NCBI GenBank assembly: GCA_943736015.1
Contig: OX031070.1
Span: 22,899,673 to 22,963,672, forward strand
From: Tridacna crocea
Taxonomy: Eukaryota; Mollusca; Bivalvia; Cardiida; Cardiidae
Reading direction: 5' to 3'
Length of the DNA: 64,000 bases
In this document: in pieces, positions 53,395 through 63,845 of the stretch
Numbering within the stretch: the first letter of the stretch is position 1
How the letters are laid out: every line of letters starts with the position of its first letter
Notes under the pieces: model-generated
Told to the model about the DNA's origin: nothing
Databases searched by the model: none
What the model saw: the letters and a program-made list of their open reading frames with translations, nothing else
Program-made: the position numbers and the translations under genes

Positions 53395-53708
53395 ATAACA
53401 GTTTGGCTCGAATAATGCAGATAGTCTTTGAAGAGATAGAAAACACTCAGGGAACAAGAGAAAATGCTAGATATGAGCATCTCCTTTTCAAAGGATATTT
53501 TTTTATAATTCTGTTCCTCAGATTTATTTTTTAAATTACAACAATCTAAATGAGCTTCAAGCATTATGTGACAGTAATAGGCTAGAAAACATTGTGGGAA
53601 CAGGCAAAAAGTCTTGTTCCCATCGGTTTCTTCTCTTCCCACAGTGCTTTCTACATCTGTCTTGCATAGGGTGATGGCACTTTGTTTTTTTTTTTTAATG
53701 GCAATTAG
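53391..53708 (-). mobile_element. decayed hairpin MITE pieces
   Basis: Imperfect palindromes at about 53445-53500 and 53580-53650 with no clean termini. Confidence 0.45.
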
Positions 53709-54160
53709 TTAACCCTTTACCAGACAATCCAGAGTTTGGGCTACCCTTGGAAGGGGTCCTTTTGGGAGCATTGTGGGAAAAGGAGAAATGCTGGTAATCC
53801 GGCATTTCCTCTTTTTCCTGCAATGTTTTTGGCCTTTCCAGGGACAGATTCCATCATTTTGGTCGCATCTAATTTGCTGTCTGTAAATGCTTTTAACCCT
53901 TTACCAAGCAATCCCTGGTTTTTACAACCCTGAGAGAGAACCCTTTTGAAAACACTATGGGAAGAGGAGAAAATGCTGTTAACCAGCATTTTCTCCTTTT
54001 CCCACAATGTTTTCGATGCTGCTGACTACAAATTTCAATTTTTGTGTAATATTAATTTAGTTTTGTCGTCTGCAAGTGCTTTCAACACTCTGAAATTTTG
54101 TTGTTTGGTAAAGGGTTAATTTGGAGATGTCCACAATTTTGTCATTTGGTAATGAGATAA
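53709..54160 (+). mobile_element. hairpin MITE type D, split by a younger copy
   Basis: Left part 53709-53892 (CCTTTTGGGAGCATTGTGGG, GGGACAGATTCCATCATT). Right part 54120-54160 ends GGTAATGAGATAAG. Reads through once the nested copy is removed. Confidence 0.83.
53893..54119 (+). mobile_element. hairpin MITE type A, nested at TTAA
   Basis: TTAA at 53893-53896 and 54116-54119 inside the type D copy. Near-consensus palindrome. Confidence 0.92.
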
Positions 54161-54620
54161 GAAACACATTCAATATTGTAATAAATGTTGGTTGTTTTAG
54201 AATATATATTTCCTTCTTTTGATCAATGTTATGTATTTTAACATGTATTTATATCTGGTAAATTTAGGGAACTTAAAGGAGGAAAAACAAATTAACAAAC
54301 AACTCTTCAGGCTTAACAATATTTAATTCATATAATACAAATTTGGTTGATTGGAAAAAAAAAGGACAAATCTTATCACAGATATGTATCATTTGAATAC
54401 TGCAATAAAGTTATATAATTTAGTATTAATTGCATTAATTACATGCTTCAAGCATAATTCTATTGTACACCAATAAAAAATAAAAGTATGCCTCCAAGTT
54501 TGAAGAAGTTACCATTTCAAATGCAGATATATTTACTGCTTGTAATCATTCCAGTAGATTTCCATTTGAGAGAGAGAGAGACAGAGAGAGAGAGAGACGG
54601 AGGGAGGAAAGAAAATAATC
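54161..54620. other. spacer with (GA)n microsatellite
   Basis: AT-rich sequence, then a purine GA-type microsatellite at about 54568-54607. No gene seen. Confidence 0.55.
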
Positions 54621-54838
54621 CTTAACCAAAACTCCCCAAATTTTAAATACAATGAGAAACAAGGCTTCTGAAAGCATTATTGGAAAAGGATAAAATGCTT
54701 AAAATCAACTTTTGTTTCCCCATTTCTGACCGTCCCAAAGACAAATACTGTCATTTTAGATATAAATGATTTGGCACCTGCAAAATACTTTCAAACTGGA
54801 TTATGTTTTCTCTCTGAAATTTTGTTGTCTAGTACAGT
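54620..54838 (+). mobile_element. hairpin MITE, decayed
   Basis: CCTTAACCAAAACTCCCC start, GAAATTTTGTTGTCTAGTAC end. Palindrome mostly lost. Confidence 0.5.
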
Positions 54839-54970
54839 GGCGATAATAGTAGTGCAACCAGAATATTTACTCTTGAACAGATTAGTCGTACTAAAACAGC
54901 GTAATACAAGAACAAAACAGTAAAACTTGCAATCATTTCTTTTTTGTCTTCCATAAAAATGATAGACCTT

Positions 54971-55218
54971 TTAACCCTTTACCAGACAATAGTTTTAGAA
55001 TTGTCCACTTTGAAAGCATCTGCAGACAACAAAATAAATGTGACTCAGAAATTTGCTAAACATGGAACAGTACAAAAATTTGATTATGGAAGAGTAGAAA
55101 ACATTGTGGGATGAGGAGAAAATGCTGGTTACCAGCATTTTCTTCTTTTCCCAAAATGTTTTCATAAGGCCTTTTCCTTAGGGTTGTTAAAAGTATGGAC
55201 TGTGTGGTAAAGATCTAA
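54971..55218 (-). mobile_element. hairpin MITE type A with ~20-bp insertion
   Basis: Left TTAACCCTTTACC, right end CTAA. Extra GCTAAACATGGAACAGTAC before the palindrome. Confidence 0.82.
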
Positions 55219-55654
55219 TGCTTGTGAACTGTAACAATTTTTGCCAATGTCAGCTGACAAAAGGCAAACATACTAATACCTGTAACTTGTTGACTTAGCC
55301 CTTCATCATACTGGTTTAATGCTGTATTTTCACACCATAATGTCCATCTGGTGGCTCGATAGTGTCTTTGTTATGTAGTCTTTTACAATCAAAATGTAAA
55401 ACTAAATAGTTCGCACCCAAACTACATCTTAGTTACATGTATGGAAAAAAATTCTATCAAGTAGTTTGACTACAAACAAATTAGACGATCCATTTTACAA
55501 TCATTACTTCCTGATACAATTACCTGCAACAGCAATCTTCCATTATCCATCAGGAGTAATGAAGACATGTATATATGGAGAAAGCAGCATTTTTCTCCTT
55601 TTCCCACTATAGTTTTGTAAGGCTCCATATAAGGACCACTGAAACTGGGTACAA

Positions 55655-55993
55655 ACATGTTAAAATCCTCTGATAGTGTAGAAAAATTGTGGGGAGAGGA
55701 GAAAATGCTGATCACAAAAATTTGGTTCATTATACACAAAATTTTCAAAAGCCCTCTTCCTCAATGTTGTTGACCCTTTACCACTCAACAAAAATTTTAA
55801 ATTTGACTAAACCCAGAGTAGTTGCAGACTACAAATCAAATGTGGATAAAAACAATGAACTTGTCTTGGGTAGGCTAGAAAACAGCATTTTCTACTATTC
55901 CCACAAAGTTTCCAAAAGTCTTCTTTAGGGTTGTTAAAACTTGAGATTATGTGGAAAAAGGCTAAAAGACATGATTGTAAGGTAAAGAGTTAA
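55655..55993 (-). mobile_element. two decayed hairpin MITEs
   Basis: Fragment at about 55655-55770, then a copy at about 55769-55993 whose palindrome is reduced to GAAAACAGCATTTTC and whose end is AAAGAGTTAA. Confidence 0.55.
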
Positions 55994-56068
55994 TTAAATA
56001 TAACCCTTGCAATTCAAAGCTGTTTGGTCAGAACATCAATGTAAAATTCAGAGAGATCAGAATGCCAG

Positions 56069-56074
56069 TTTATT
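56069..56074 (-). promoter_or_regulatory. candidate poly(A) signal of the EF-hand gene
   Basis: AATAAA on the minus strand, about 340 nt past the stop at 56413. Not unique enough to be sure. Confidence 0.3.
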
Positions 56075-56279
56075 TATAGTCTGATCTTGATATAAGCTAT
56101 CTGCAAAGTCACTACAGTTGTCCTTCTTATTCAAAAAGTTGCTGTAATTGCATAAATGGACGGAATCAAAAGAAAACCAAGTTTCATTTTCTCACATTAC
56201 CTCCCAAAACAAATTCGAAGCAGATGTCTTGGACAATATCTTTACCAAATATAGGTAAAAATTGATTTGATAAAGTTAT

Positions 56280-56350
56280 ACAAGGAAAAAATTGTGGCAA
56301 AAGGAGAAACTGCTATATTCTCCTTTTGCCATAATTCGTTTCAAAAGCAC
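56280..56350. repeat. small hairpin remnant in the EF-hand 3' UTR
   Basis: GTGGCAAAAGGAGAAACTGC and ATTCTCCTTTTGCCATAA are inverted, a MITE-core remnant within the proposed 3' UTR. Confidence 0.5.
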
Positions 56351-56412
56351 TCCACTACAAGGTAAAAAGACAACCAAGGGAGGTAATACACTCATTCACT
56401 TTCACAGTACAA

Positions 56413-56506
56413 TCAAGTTGTTAGAGGTCTGGGTTGCATCACTGTTAGAACTGTGTTTATTTTCTCTTTCTTCTCTTGAAAGTCCATGTGGCTCACAACA
56501 AGTTCA
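56413..56506 (-). CDS. EF-hand gene, terminal exon
   Basis: Acceptor atcgttttag. Completes Asn, then ELVVSHMDFQEKKEKINT and a basic tail to TGA. The NEL start continues the EF helix, supporting the join. Confidence 0.78.
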
Positions 56507-59500
56507 CTAAAACGATAAAACATACCTAACTTATAGGCAGTTTAACCCTTTACAACACAATACTGACTTTTAATGACCCGAGGAGGGAAAAAGTTTTTGA
56601 AAACATTGAGACAGAAAAAGAGAAAATGCTGGTTAGCAGCAATCTCTCCTTTTTCCATAATGCTTTCCAGTCTATGAAAAACTAATTTCATGTTCTGAGT
56701 AACATAAAATTTTGTCATTCCGCAACTGCTTTCCAATTTGACATGACAAAATTTGTCCTCTGATTCAGAGTTACCGGTATATACATGTATTGTAATGTAC
56801 TGGCTTTAAGTGAATTTTATGATATCATCAACATTCTACTAAAAAGATGACATTAGCCAAACTAAAAACTTAGACCTTTCTGATGTTGTTATAAAGCATT
56901 TTCAATAACTGCCTCTAAAAATGCTGCATTTGGTTGGTTAAAAAACACAAATCCATGGCAAGAGAGAAAACTAAAACAAAATTTTACTTGTAATTGATTT
57001 CACCATCTCCATCCCTGTCCAGCTCATCCAGTAACATCTGTATCTCATCCTCTGTTAGCTTGATGCCTGTTTCCTGCAGTTTTATGAATACAATGCATCA
57101 TGAAAGGAGCTACATGTTCTCAATGCATGACCCAAATCTCACACATTACATGTGCTTTATGTGCTTATTTAAGCCTTTAACACGCTATCCCGATTTTTAA
57201 TGATCCTAAGAAAGAAAGCTTTGAAAACATTGTAAAAAAAGGAGAAAATGCTGGTAACCAGCATTTTCTCCTTTTCCTGTGATGTATTCTACCCTTCAAG
57301 AATCGAATTTCAATTTTCGAGTCACACTTATTTTGTCGTCTGCAAATGCTTTCAATTTGGACTAGTCCAAAATTTTGTTGTTTGGTAAACAGTTAAGACC
57401 AACCACAGAAAACCAAACCAGCAGAAATCTGTTTAACCCTATACTACGTTATTTCTAGGTTTACAGACTGTAATGGAAAGGCTTTTAAAAATATTTTAGG
57501 AAAAGGAGAAAATGCTGGTAACCAGCATTGTCTCCTTTTCACAGAGTGTTTGCCATTTCTCTAAAAAGAAATTTTAGCTTTATAGTCATATTTGTCATCT
57601 GCAAATGCTTTCAATTTGGACTAATCTCAGATTCCGCTGTTCTGTTGAGAGTTGATGAACTCTTCAACAAAGGGCGACTTTTTGATACAGACCACAAGTT
57701 TCAACAGAGATTAATTTTTTGTCTTAAAATGCCGTTTAAATTCAGTCAGTCTGAAATTTGTCATTTGGTAAAGATTTAATTTTACTCATTATCTCATAGA
57801 AACACCTATGCTGAAGATTCCGTGGAAAATAAAGATAGCTGACATTACATTTCAATACATAGACATGGTAATGTGTGAAAAAAAATGCCATTATTAAGAA
57901 ATTAGTGGTCATGTGCAATTTCTCCTTTAGCCACAATGTGGTCACTAGAAGTAGCCAAACAAGACAAAAAAATAATTATGGACTACATGCAAGTGCCAAT
58001 ACTCTGTTGCAATTGCTTTTATGGTGAAAGTTGTGAGTCGAATAAGGGCATAAAGTTTGTTCTATGTCAAAATTGTTTTCGAATCATCTGCCCTCGTTGA
58101 ATAGGTTCCCCTGTGGAGCTTGTCAAAGTTTAACTCTTTACCAAACAACAAAATTTTAGACTGGTCCAATTTGAAAGAACTTGAAGACGACAAAATAAAA
58201 GTTACTCAAAAATTGAAGGTGGTTTCCAGCAAGGTAGAAAACATTGTGGGAAAAGGAGAAAATGCTGGTTACCAGCATTTTCTCCTTTTCCCACAATGTT
58301 TTCAAAAGGCTTCTATATCAGGGACTTAAAAACCAGGGATTGTTTGGTAAAGGATTAAAGTACAGTGAATAAATTAAAGATATGAGAAAAGTTTTTCAAT
58401 GGTGCAGAAACATAAACAACAACAGGGCTTCAACAATACCCATGTTTTCTTCAAAATAAGGCTGGATAACCCATTACCACACAATCCCTACTTTTGACAC
58501 CCCTGAGAAAGAAGCCTTTAGAAAACATTGTGGGAAAAGGAGAAAATGCTGGTAACCAGCATTTTCTCCGCTTCCCACAATGTTCTCAAAAGGTTTCCTT
58601 TTCAGGATCGTTTAAAGCTGGGATCGTGTGGTAAGAGTTATATAAAGTATGCAGACTATAATTTGTTGTACATAGGATTATAGGGCTCTTCTCATTCAGA
58701 TAGTCATAAATGAAAACAATATCATTCTATTTACTTTTAAGTTATGTATGGATATTGAACCATTTAGATTCTTCATATCTCACATAACAGTATTCAATAT
58801 AGGAAGATGTGTTCCATCATTACCCCTTGATAATTTCTATTTACTTTTAAGTTACGCATAAAATACTGAACCATTTAAATTCCTCATATCTCATATAATG
58901 GTATTCAACATTGGAATCATATGGTACTTAAGTTTCACAATGCATACTTTTTTTTTTGACAGGTATATTAATTAAAGGCAGTATAAAGATGGAAGAAAAA
59001 GGTGAAAATTAAAACCCTAACTAACTTCACAAAACTGGCTTAGGAAATCTGTTTATATATGCAAGAATAGTCTTCATTTGTTTTATGAATGCATGAATAG
59101 TCTTCATTAGTTTATCTAGTAGTGCTTATCAGAAGTGCTTTTGATTTTCAGCTATAAATGAATCAAACAAGATACATGTACTGTTAACAGGCATGAATTT
59201 TGTGTGCATTACAGCTACTCAGTAAGTTATGACCCCTTGTAACAGTTGTAAACTGAGACATACATACAGTATATAGCTGAGCACACCTAGCTTTTTTTCC
59301 TTAAAAATATTATTTCAAATGTGATACAGGTCAGTTTGTAATTATGGTAATATCCAGTAGAACCATCCCAGTGAATAATATGCCTGGTACAAAACTGAAA
59401 GCCAAAAGGGTAGCTCTAAATGGCTATGTGCTAAGCTGCAGGGAACAGGAAAAGAACATTGTAGTGAATCCTCCACTTGTCCTGAATGTTATATTTTCTC

Positions 59501-62500
59501 TGTCCAATATTTCTCAAGATATTCTTACCAGAACACCCTTGATGTTGCAAAACTACCATAGTTCTTACCTATTTTATACTTTATAGATATCATAAACTAA
59601 ACTTTTCACACTTTGCTATCACTGCATCTACATCATAATTGATATTCCTTATTGATACATGTATTATGTTGGCATGTACTGATTCACTTTAACTCCTTAC
59701 AACACAATGACGAGTTTTAATGCCCCTGGGAAATAAGCCTTTTGAAAAACATAAAGGGAAAAGGAGAAAATGCTGGTAACCAGGATTTTCTCGTTTTCCC
59801 ACAATGTTTTCTACCCTATCAAGGAAAAATTGCACCATTTAAGCCACACTGAAATTGTTGCCTACAAATGCTTTCAGTTTGGACAAGGCTAAAATGTATT
59901 TTTCTGGTAAAGGGTTAAAGTACTGGGGAACAATGCAATGTCAGACTCCAAGCAAACATTGGTCTGTGCCACCAGAAGTTAACAGTAACAATGTTTCACA
60001 GTCAAAAGGACACAGATATTATGAAAGGCACATGACTGTGATCCAGTAAGTTACAGAGGATGTGTCTCGGATTTTGCCAAATCACAGCTTCAGGTCACCT
60101 ACCCAAAAATTAGTGATGAGCCCTTTCTACATCGATATCCTTACATTGTCTTTGAATTGGTTAGTGTTTAGATGAGAAATAGAGATCAAGTAACAAAGGT
60201 ACCATCACCAGTACAGACCAACACATCTTGTTATATAAAACAGTTCCATCTGAATGTGCTCCCTATTACTTTGTCTTTAAAAATGTTCAACCCTTCACCA
60301 ATTTCCTGCTTTTACTATCCAATGGAACAGGACTATTGAAAACATCTGGAAAAGATGCTGTATCAAGCATTTTCTTTTTTACCCATGGTGTTTTCTGCAC
60401 TGCCACAGACGCAAACTGTCATTTGCAGCATTTCTTAAATGCCATCTAAAGAATGATTTCAAAATGAACTGGTCAAAATTTTTGCCTTTCGGTAAAGAGT
60501 TAGGTCTTTGCCACACATTCCAGAGTTTAAGCCCTTTGAAAGCATTTTGCAGACAACAGTTTATGTGTTGTTGAAATGATTGAATACATCTTTGATAGGG
60601 TAGAAACATCATTGGAAGAGGAGAAAATGCCGGTGACCAGCATTTTCTCCCTTTCTCAGGTAGAATGGTCTATGAAAATGCAGAAAATTTACAATCAGCA
60701 AAACGTTTTGAGACATGTCAGCCTGTGCAGACCACCCGTGTCAGCCTGTGCAGATTTTGTGGACTGACATAGGTCAATACTTTTTGCAGATGTATTATAC
60801 CCTCTTTTTACTAAATAGGGTTAATTCTAATCACTTTTACTAATTTCTTTAACTCTAAACCACACAAGAAAATTTTACACTGGTCCAAATTGAAAGCATT
60901 TGCAGACGACAAAATAAAGGTGACTGAAAAATTAAAATTTGTTCTGGGAAGGGTAGAAAACACTGTGGGAAAAGGAGAAAATGCTGGTCACCAGCATTTT
61001 CTCCTTTTCCCACAGTGTTTTCAAAAGGCTTCTTTCTCAGGGGCGTCAAAAGTAGGGATTGTGTGGTAATGGGTTAAACTATTAACCCATTACCACACAA
61101 TCCCTACTTTTGATGACCAGGAGAAAAAAGCCTTTAGAAAACATTGTGGGAAAAGGAGAAAATGCTGTTAACCAGCATTTTCTCCTTTTCCCACAATGTT
61201 TTCTTCCAAGTTCACGAAACAAATTACAACTTTTCAGTCACTTTTATTTTGTCGTCTGCAAATGCTTTTTTGATTTGGACAAGCCTTAAATATTGTCGTT
61301 TGATAATGAGTTAACTGTTAAGAGTTCTAAACCCACATTTAACTGCTTATCCTGACAGTGTTGATTCAGATCACACTGCACAGAATATTCAGTCTATTCT
61401 TGAATCTATACTGTGAACTTCCTTGCAAGATAAAATGACAAAAAATGTCCTACAATTGCAGTACCTGCATCTTCAGCACTGACTGAGGATGACCAGTTCA
61501 TTATTCAGCAATAAAAGGTTAAAAAACATTAGCCTACATGGTATGATTTGAATATACTGGGTTAAAGAAGGAAGGTGTTTAACCCTTTACCACACAATCA
61601 TATGTTTTAACAACTTTTGAGGAAAAAAAAAAAGCTTTAAAAATATTGTGAGTACAGGAGAAAATGCTGGTAATTTGCATTTTCTTCTTTTCCCACATTG
61701 CTTTCTACTCCAATGAAGAGTAAGTCCCATTTTTTTAGGTACCCTAGATTTGTTGTCCGAGTATGCTTTGAATTTGAACAATTCTATAATTTTGTTGTGT
61801 GGTAAAGAGTTACTTTGAGCATCTTGATCTAGCTTTTGTTAGTCTATTCCTACATCCCTTGTAATACATGTAAAATACATTTAGGTGCACACTTAGTTAT
61901 GTACAGTGTAATTATATGTTAATTCTTCATAGCCTTTGCGCAGCATAGTGCCATAGTTAGCCTTGCACACACATATTATAGTTACCTGGGCATTTTGCAA
62001 AATAGCTGCCTTTGCTCTCTGAAGGAAATTATAATGACATGTTAACCTGTGAACCTCTTACCAAATGATCCTGCCCTATGCTTTTGGAAGTACTGTGGGA
62101 AAAGGGGGAAATGCTGGTAACCAGCATTTTCCTCCTTTTTCAAATTATGTTCTACATATTCAAAGACAGGGTTCCCCTAATGAAAGTTAACAATAAGTCC
62201 AAGTTTAAAGTAGATATCTTCAGTAGTGACAGAGAAAAACTATAAAATGTAAAAACTTTTGCCCCATGACCATAACAGGGCAATAACAATACCTAAATGT
62301 TTTCTGCGAAAATGCCAAAGCTAAAAGTGTAACCGCATCTGGATCAATTTTGTCTGAATTTTGAAAATATTGTGGCAAAAACTGAAATTTTTGGTGAAAA
62401 ATGGTTTTCACTCGTATTGATGTATTTAACCCTTTACCAAACAATCCCTGGTTTTTACAACTCTGAGATAGAAGCCTTTTGAAAACATTGTGGGAAAGGG

Positions 62501-63436
62501 AGAAGATGCTGGTAACCAAATTTCAATTTCTGAGTTACACTTATTTTGTTGCCTGCAAGTGCTTTCAATTTGGACCAGTCTAAAATTTTGTTGTTTGGTA
62601 AAGAGTTTATTTTATGATGATTTACAGTAAGATACTCAAAATGTCTTTTGAAAATTTGTTGCTAGAGGAAAAAAGTTGCATGCAAAGAAAAAATCTTTTT
62701 ACTGTAGATCTACTGAAAAAGTGTCTTTCACTATTTGAGTTGCCATTGGGTCCAGTATAGATCAAGATCACGCTGTACAGAACATGGTATCAGATCTTTG
62801 ATCTAAACTGTCCATTTTGCACAGAAAATCTGGATATAAGCAATGTGAAATTGCAGTTATTTGAGTCTTATTTCTAGTCTGAAAATACATCTTTCTTTTG
62901 GCATTCTACAGCTGAATCCTTTACCAAACAGGTTTGAAAACATTGTGGGAAAAGGGCAAAATGCTAGTACCAAGCATTGTCTTCTTTTCCCACTATGTTG
63001 TCTACCATTTCGAAGATAAATTCAAATTTTTGAGCCACATATGCATATGGAAATGCTTTTGCTATGGACAAGCCTTTAGGTTTGCTGTTTGGTAAAGAGT
63101 TATTCCTATGCAGAAATAATGAAAATCCTACCAAGAAAAACTGATACAACAAAAAAATAAAAATAATAATGTTGAATAGAAAAGGAAAATCACCTCAATA
63201 CCCTCCACAAATTCTTCATGTGTAACACTCATACTTCCGTCCTTGTCAAACTTGTTGAAGAAATCCACCAATCGTAGCTCATGTTTCTCAATGTAATTAA
63301 CAAGCTTTACCATTGGATGAACCTTGGCCTTGGGTTTCTGTGGAGGCTCCATTCCTCCATGGACAAGTTTTATGTTGGGAAGTTGTTCTTGGACTTGTTT
63401 GAATACATCCTCAAAATCCTTGTTTACCAGGATATC
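56413..63436 (-). CDS. EF-hand protein, 3' part (three exons), name unknown
   Basis: Probable calcium-binding protein. Exons in coding order: 63436-63194, 57073-56988, 56506-56413 with stop TGA at 56415-56413. All junctions are GT-AG and the frame is continuous: 243+86+94 nt, 140 residues here. Loop 1 is DKDGSMSVTHEE and loop 2 DRDGDGEINYNE, with Asp at position 1, acidic residues at 3 and Glu at 12. The loops are 36 residues apart, the normal spacing of an EF-hand pair, which also shows no exon is missing between them. Before them come a Lys/Pro linker (MEPPQKPKAK) and a helix with LVNYIEKHELRLVDFF. After them comes a short basic tail ending MQPRPLTT. The first exon begins at a splice acceptor in phase 0, so the N-terminus is outside the window. 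I do not recognise the family, and larger proteins with a C-terminal EF-hand pair are possible. Confidence 0.82.
56542..56774 (+). mobile_element. hairpin MITE type A in the last intron of the EF-hand gene
   Basis: Left TTAACCCTTTAC, right TTAC. Palindrome with several mismatches. Ends about 215 bp from the penultimate exon. Confidence 0.8.
56988..57073 (-). CDS. EF-hand gene, penultimate exon (EF loop 2)
   Basis: Acceptor aaaactgcag, donor gtaaaa after AA of the Asn codon. 28 codons, ETGIKLTEDEIQMLL and DELDRDGDGEINY. A TAA immediately follows in the unspliced frame, but splicing to 56506 restores NEL, as EF-hands require. Confidence 0.85.
57169..57396 (+). mobile_element. hairpin MITE type A
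   Basis: TTAA both ends. Arms changed at TTGTAAAAAAAGG and TTCCTGTGATG. Confidence 0.88.
57433..57655 (+). mobile_element. hairpin MITE type A, diverged
   Basis: TTAACCCTATACTACG start, end GAGAGTTGA. Tip GCTGGTAACCAGC intact. Confidence 0.78.
58129..58358 (-). mobile_element. hairpin MITE type A, perfect palindrome
   Basis: TTAA both ends. Close sister of the 2429 and 4105 copies (GTTTCCAGCAAGGTAG, TTCTATATCAGGG). Confidence 0.92.
58466..58641. mobile_element. symmetrical hairpin MITE with two left ends
   Basis: 176 bp. ACCACACAATCCC...CCTGAGAAAGAAGCC on the left, and the inverted same end (AAAGGTTTCC...CAGGATCG...GGGATCGTGTGGT) on the right. The right-end domain with GCAAATGCTTTCAA is absent. 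Confidence 0.85.
58642..59688. other. EF-hand intron, two-copy tandem, otherwise unassigned
   Basis: ATTTACTTTTAAGTTA...CTCATATCTCAC-type segments at about 58729-58802 and 58839-58913 form a ~110-bp tandem pair. The remainder up to 59688 shows no exon or known repeat. Confidence 0.55.
59689..59918 (+). mobile_element. hairpin MITE type A
   Basis: TTAA both ends. Left arm ACATAAAGGG, tip CCAGGATTTTC. Confidence 0.87.
60290..60665. mobile_element. two decayed hairpin MITEs
   Basis: Plus copy at about 60290-60503 ending GGTAAAGAGTTA, then a minus fragment at about 60500-60665 with a fairly intact palindrome. Confidence 0.58.
60849..61077 (-). mobile_element. hairpin MITE type A, young
   Basis: TTAA both ends, perfect palindrome with ACTGTGGG arms. 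Very similar to 19644-19872, so recently active source sequences are likely. Confidence 0.92.
61082..61314 (+). mobile_element. hairpin MITE type A, near-consensus
   Basis: TTAA both ends. Four bases after an oppositely oriented copy, so together they form a ~465-bp inverted pair. Confidence 0.92.
61579..61813 (+). mobile_element. hairpin MITE type A, diverged
   Basis: TTAACCCTTTACC start, TTAC end. Arms weakened (GGTAATTTGCATTTTC). Confidence 0.8.
62045..62180 (+). mobile_element. hairpin MITE, left and centre only
   Basis: CCTCTTACCAAATGATCC start, palindrome GGGGGAAATGCTGGTAACC. Right half lost. Confidence 0.6.
62426..62609 (+). mobile_element. hairpin MITE type A, right arm deleted
   Basis: Left arm complete to GCTGGTAACC, then straight to AAATTTCAATTTCTGAG. 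The whole right arm is missing. Confidence 0.87.
62914..63104 (+). mobile_element. hairpin MITE type A, shortened left flank
   Basis: CCTTTACCAAACAGG joins directly to TTTGAAAACATTGTGGG. Ends AAAGAGTTATTCC, about 90 bp from the EF loop 1 exon. Confidence 0.72.
63194..63436 (-). CDS. EF-hand gene, internal exon (EF loop 1)
   Basis: Acceptor ttggtacag, donor gtgatt. 81 codons starting DILVNKDFEDVF and ending EEFVEGIE. An apparent longer open frame to 63466 begins with GTG inside the intron. Confidence 0.85.
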
Positions 63437-63618
63437 CTGTACCAATGTAACAGATACTTTTGCCACAACCTAATTACCATTATTATAAGGATTATGCATT
63501 TGTATTTATATCCATGTACAACATGATCCAATGATTTTTATGATTCTGATCTTTTCTGAGCATTATTTTTTTTTGTATCCAGTGCTTACTACTTTTCCAA
63601 TTGTGTTTTTGAATTCTT

Positions 63619-63845
63619 TTAACCCTTTACCACACAGCAGAATTTTAGACCTTTTAAAATCGAAAGAATTTGTAGGCAATGATTTCAAAGTGGCTCAAAT
63701 GATGCAATTTTTTTGATAGAGTAGAAAACTTTGTTGGAAAAGGAGAAAATGCTGGTTACCAGCATTTTCTCCTTTTCCAACAAAGTTTTCAAAAGACCCC
63801 TTCCTCAGGATCATTAAAAGTCGTCATTGTGTGGTAAAGGGTTAA
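63619..63845 (-). mobile_element. hairpin MITE type A, distinct arm sequence
   Basis: TTAA both ends. Arms read AAAACTTTGTTGGAAAAGG and pair perfectly with their own variant: a compensated change in both arms. Confidence 0.9.

Noticed and set aside
53741..54007. 88-codon minus-strand frame and many similar short frames with [21 protein letters not shown] peptides
   Set aside because: This peptide is a translation of the MITE palindrome and appears at dozens of sites. Not a gene family.
59344..59586. 80-codon plus-strand frame in the EF-hand intron
   Set aside because: No homology recognised, no splice or start support, and antisense to the gene.
63128..63466. Minus-strand frame starting at 63466 as an EF-hand gene start
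   Set aside because: Begins with GTG in intron sequence. A splice acceptor at 63437-63438 explains the exon start.
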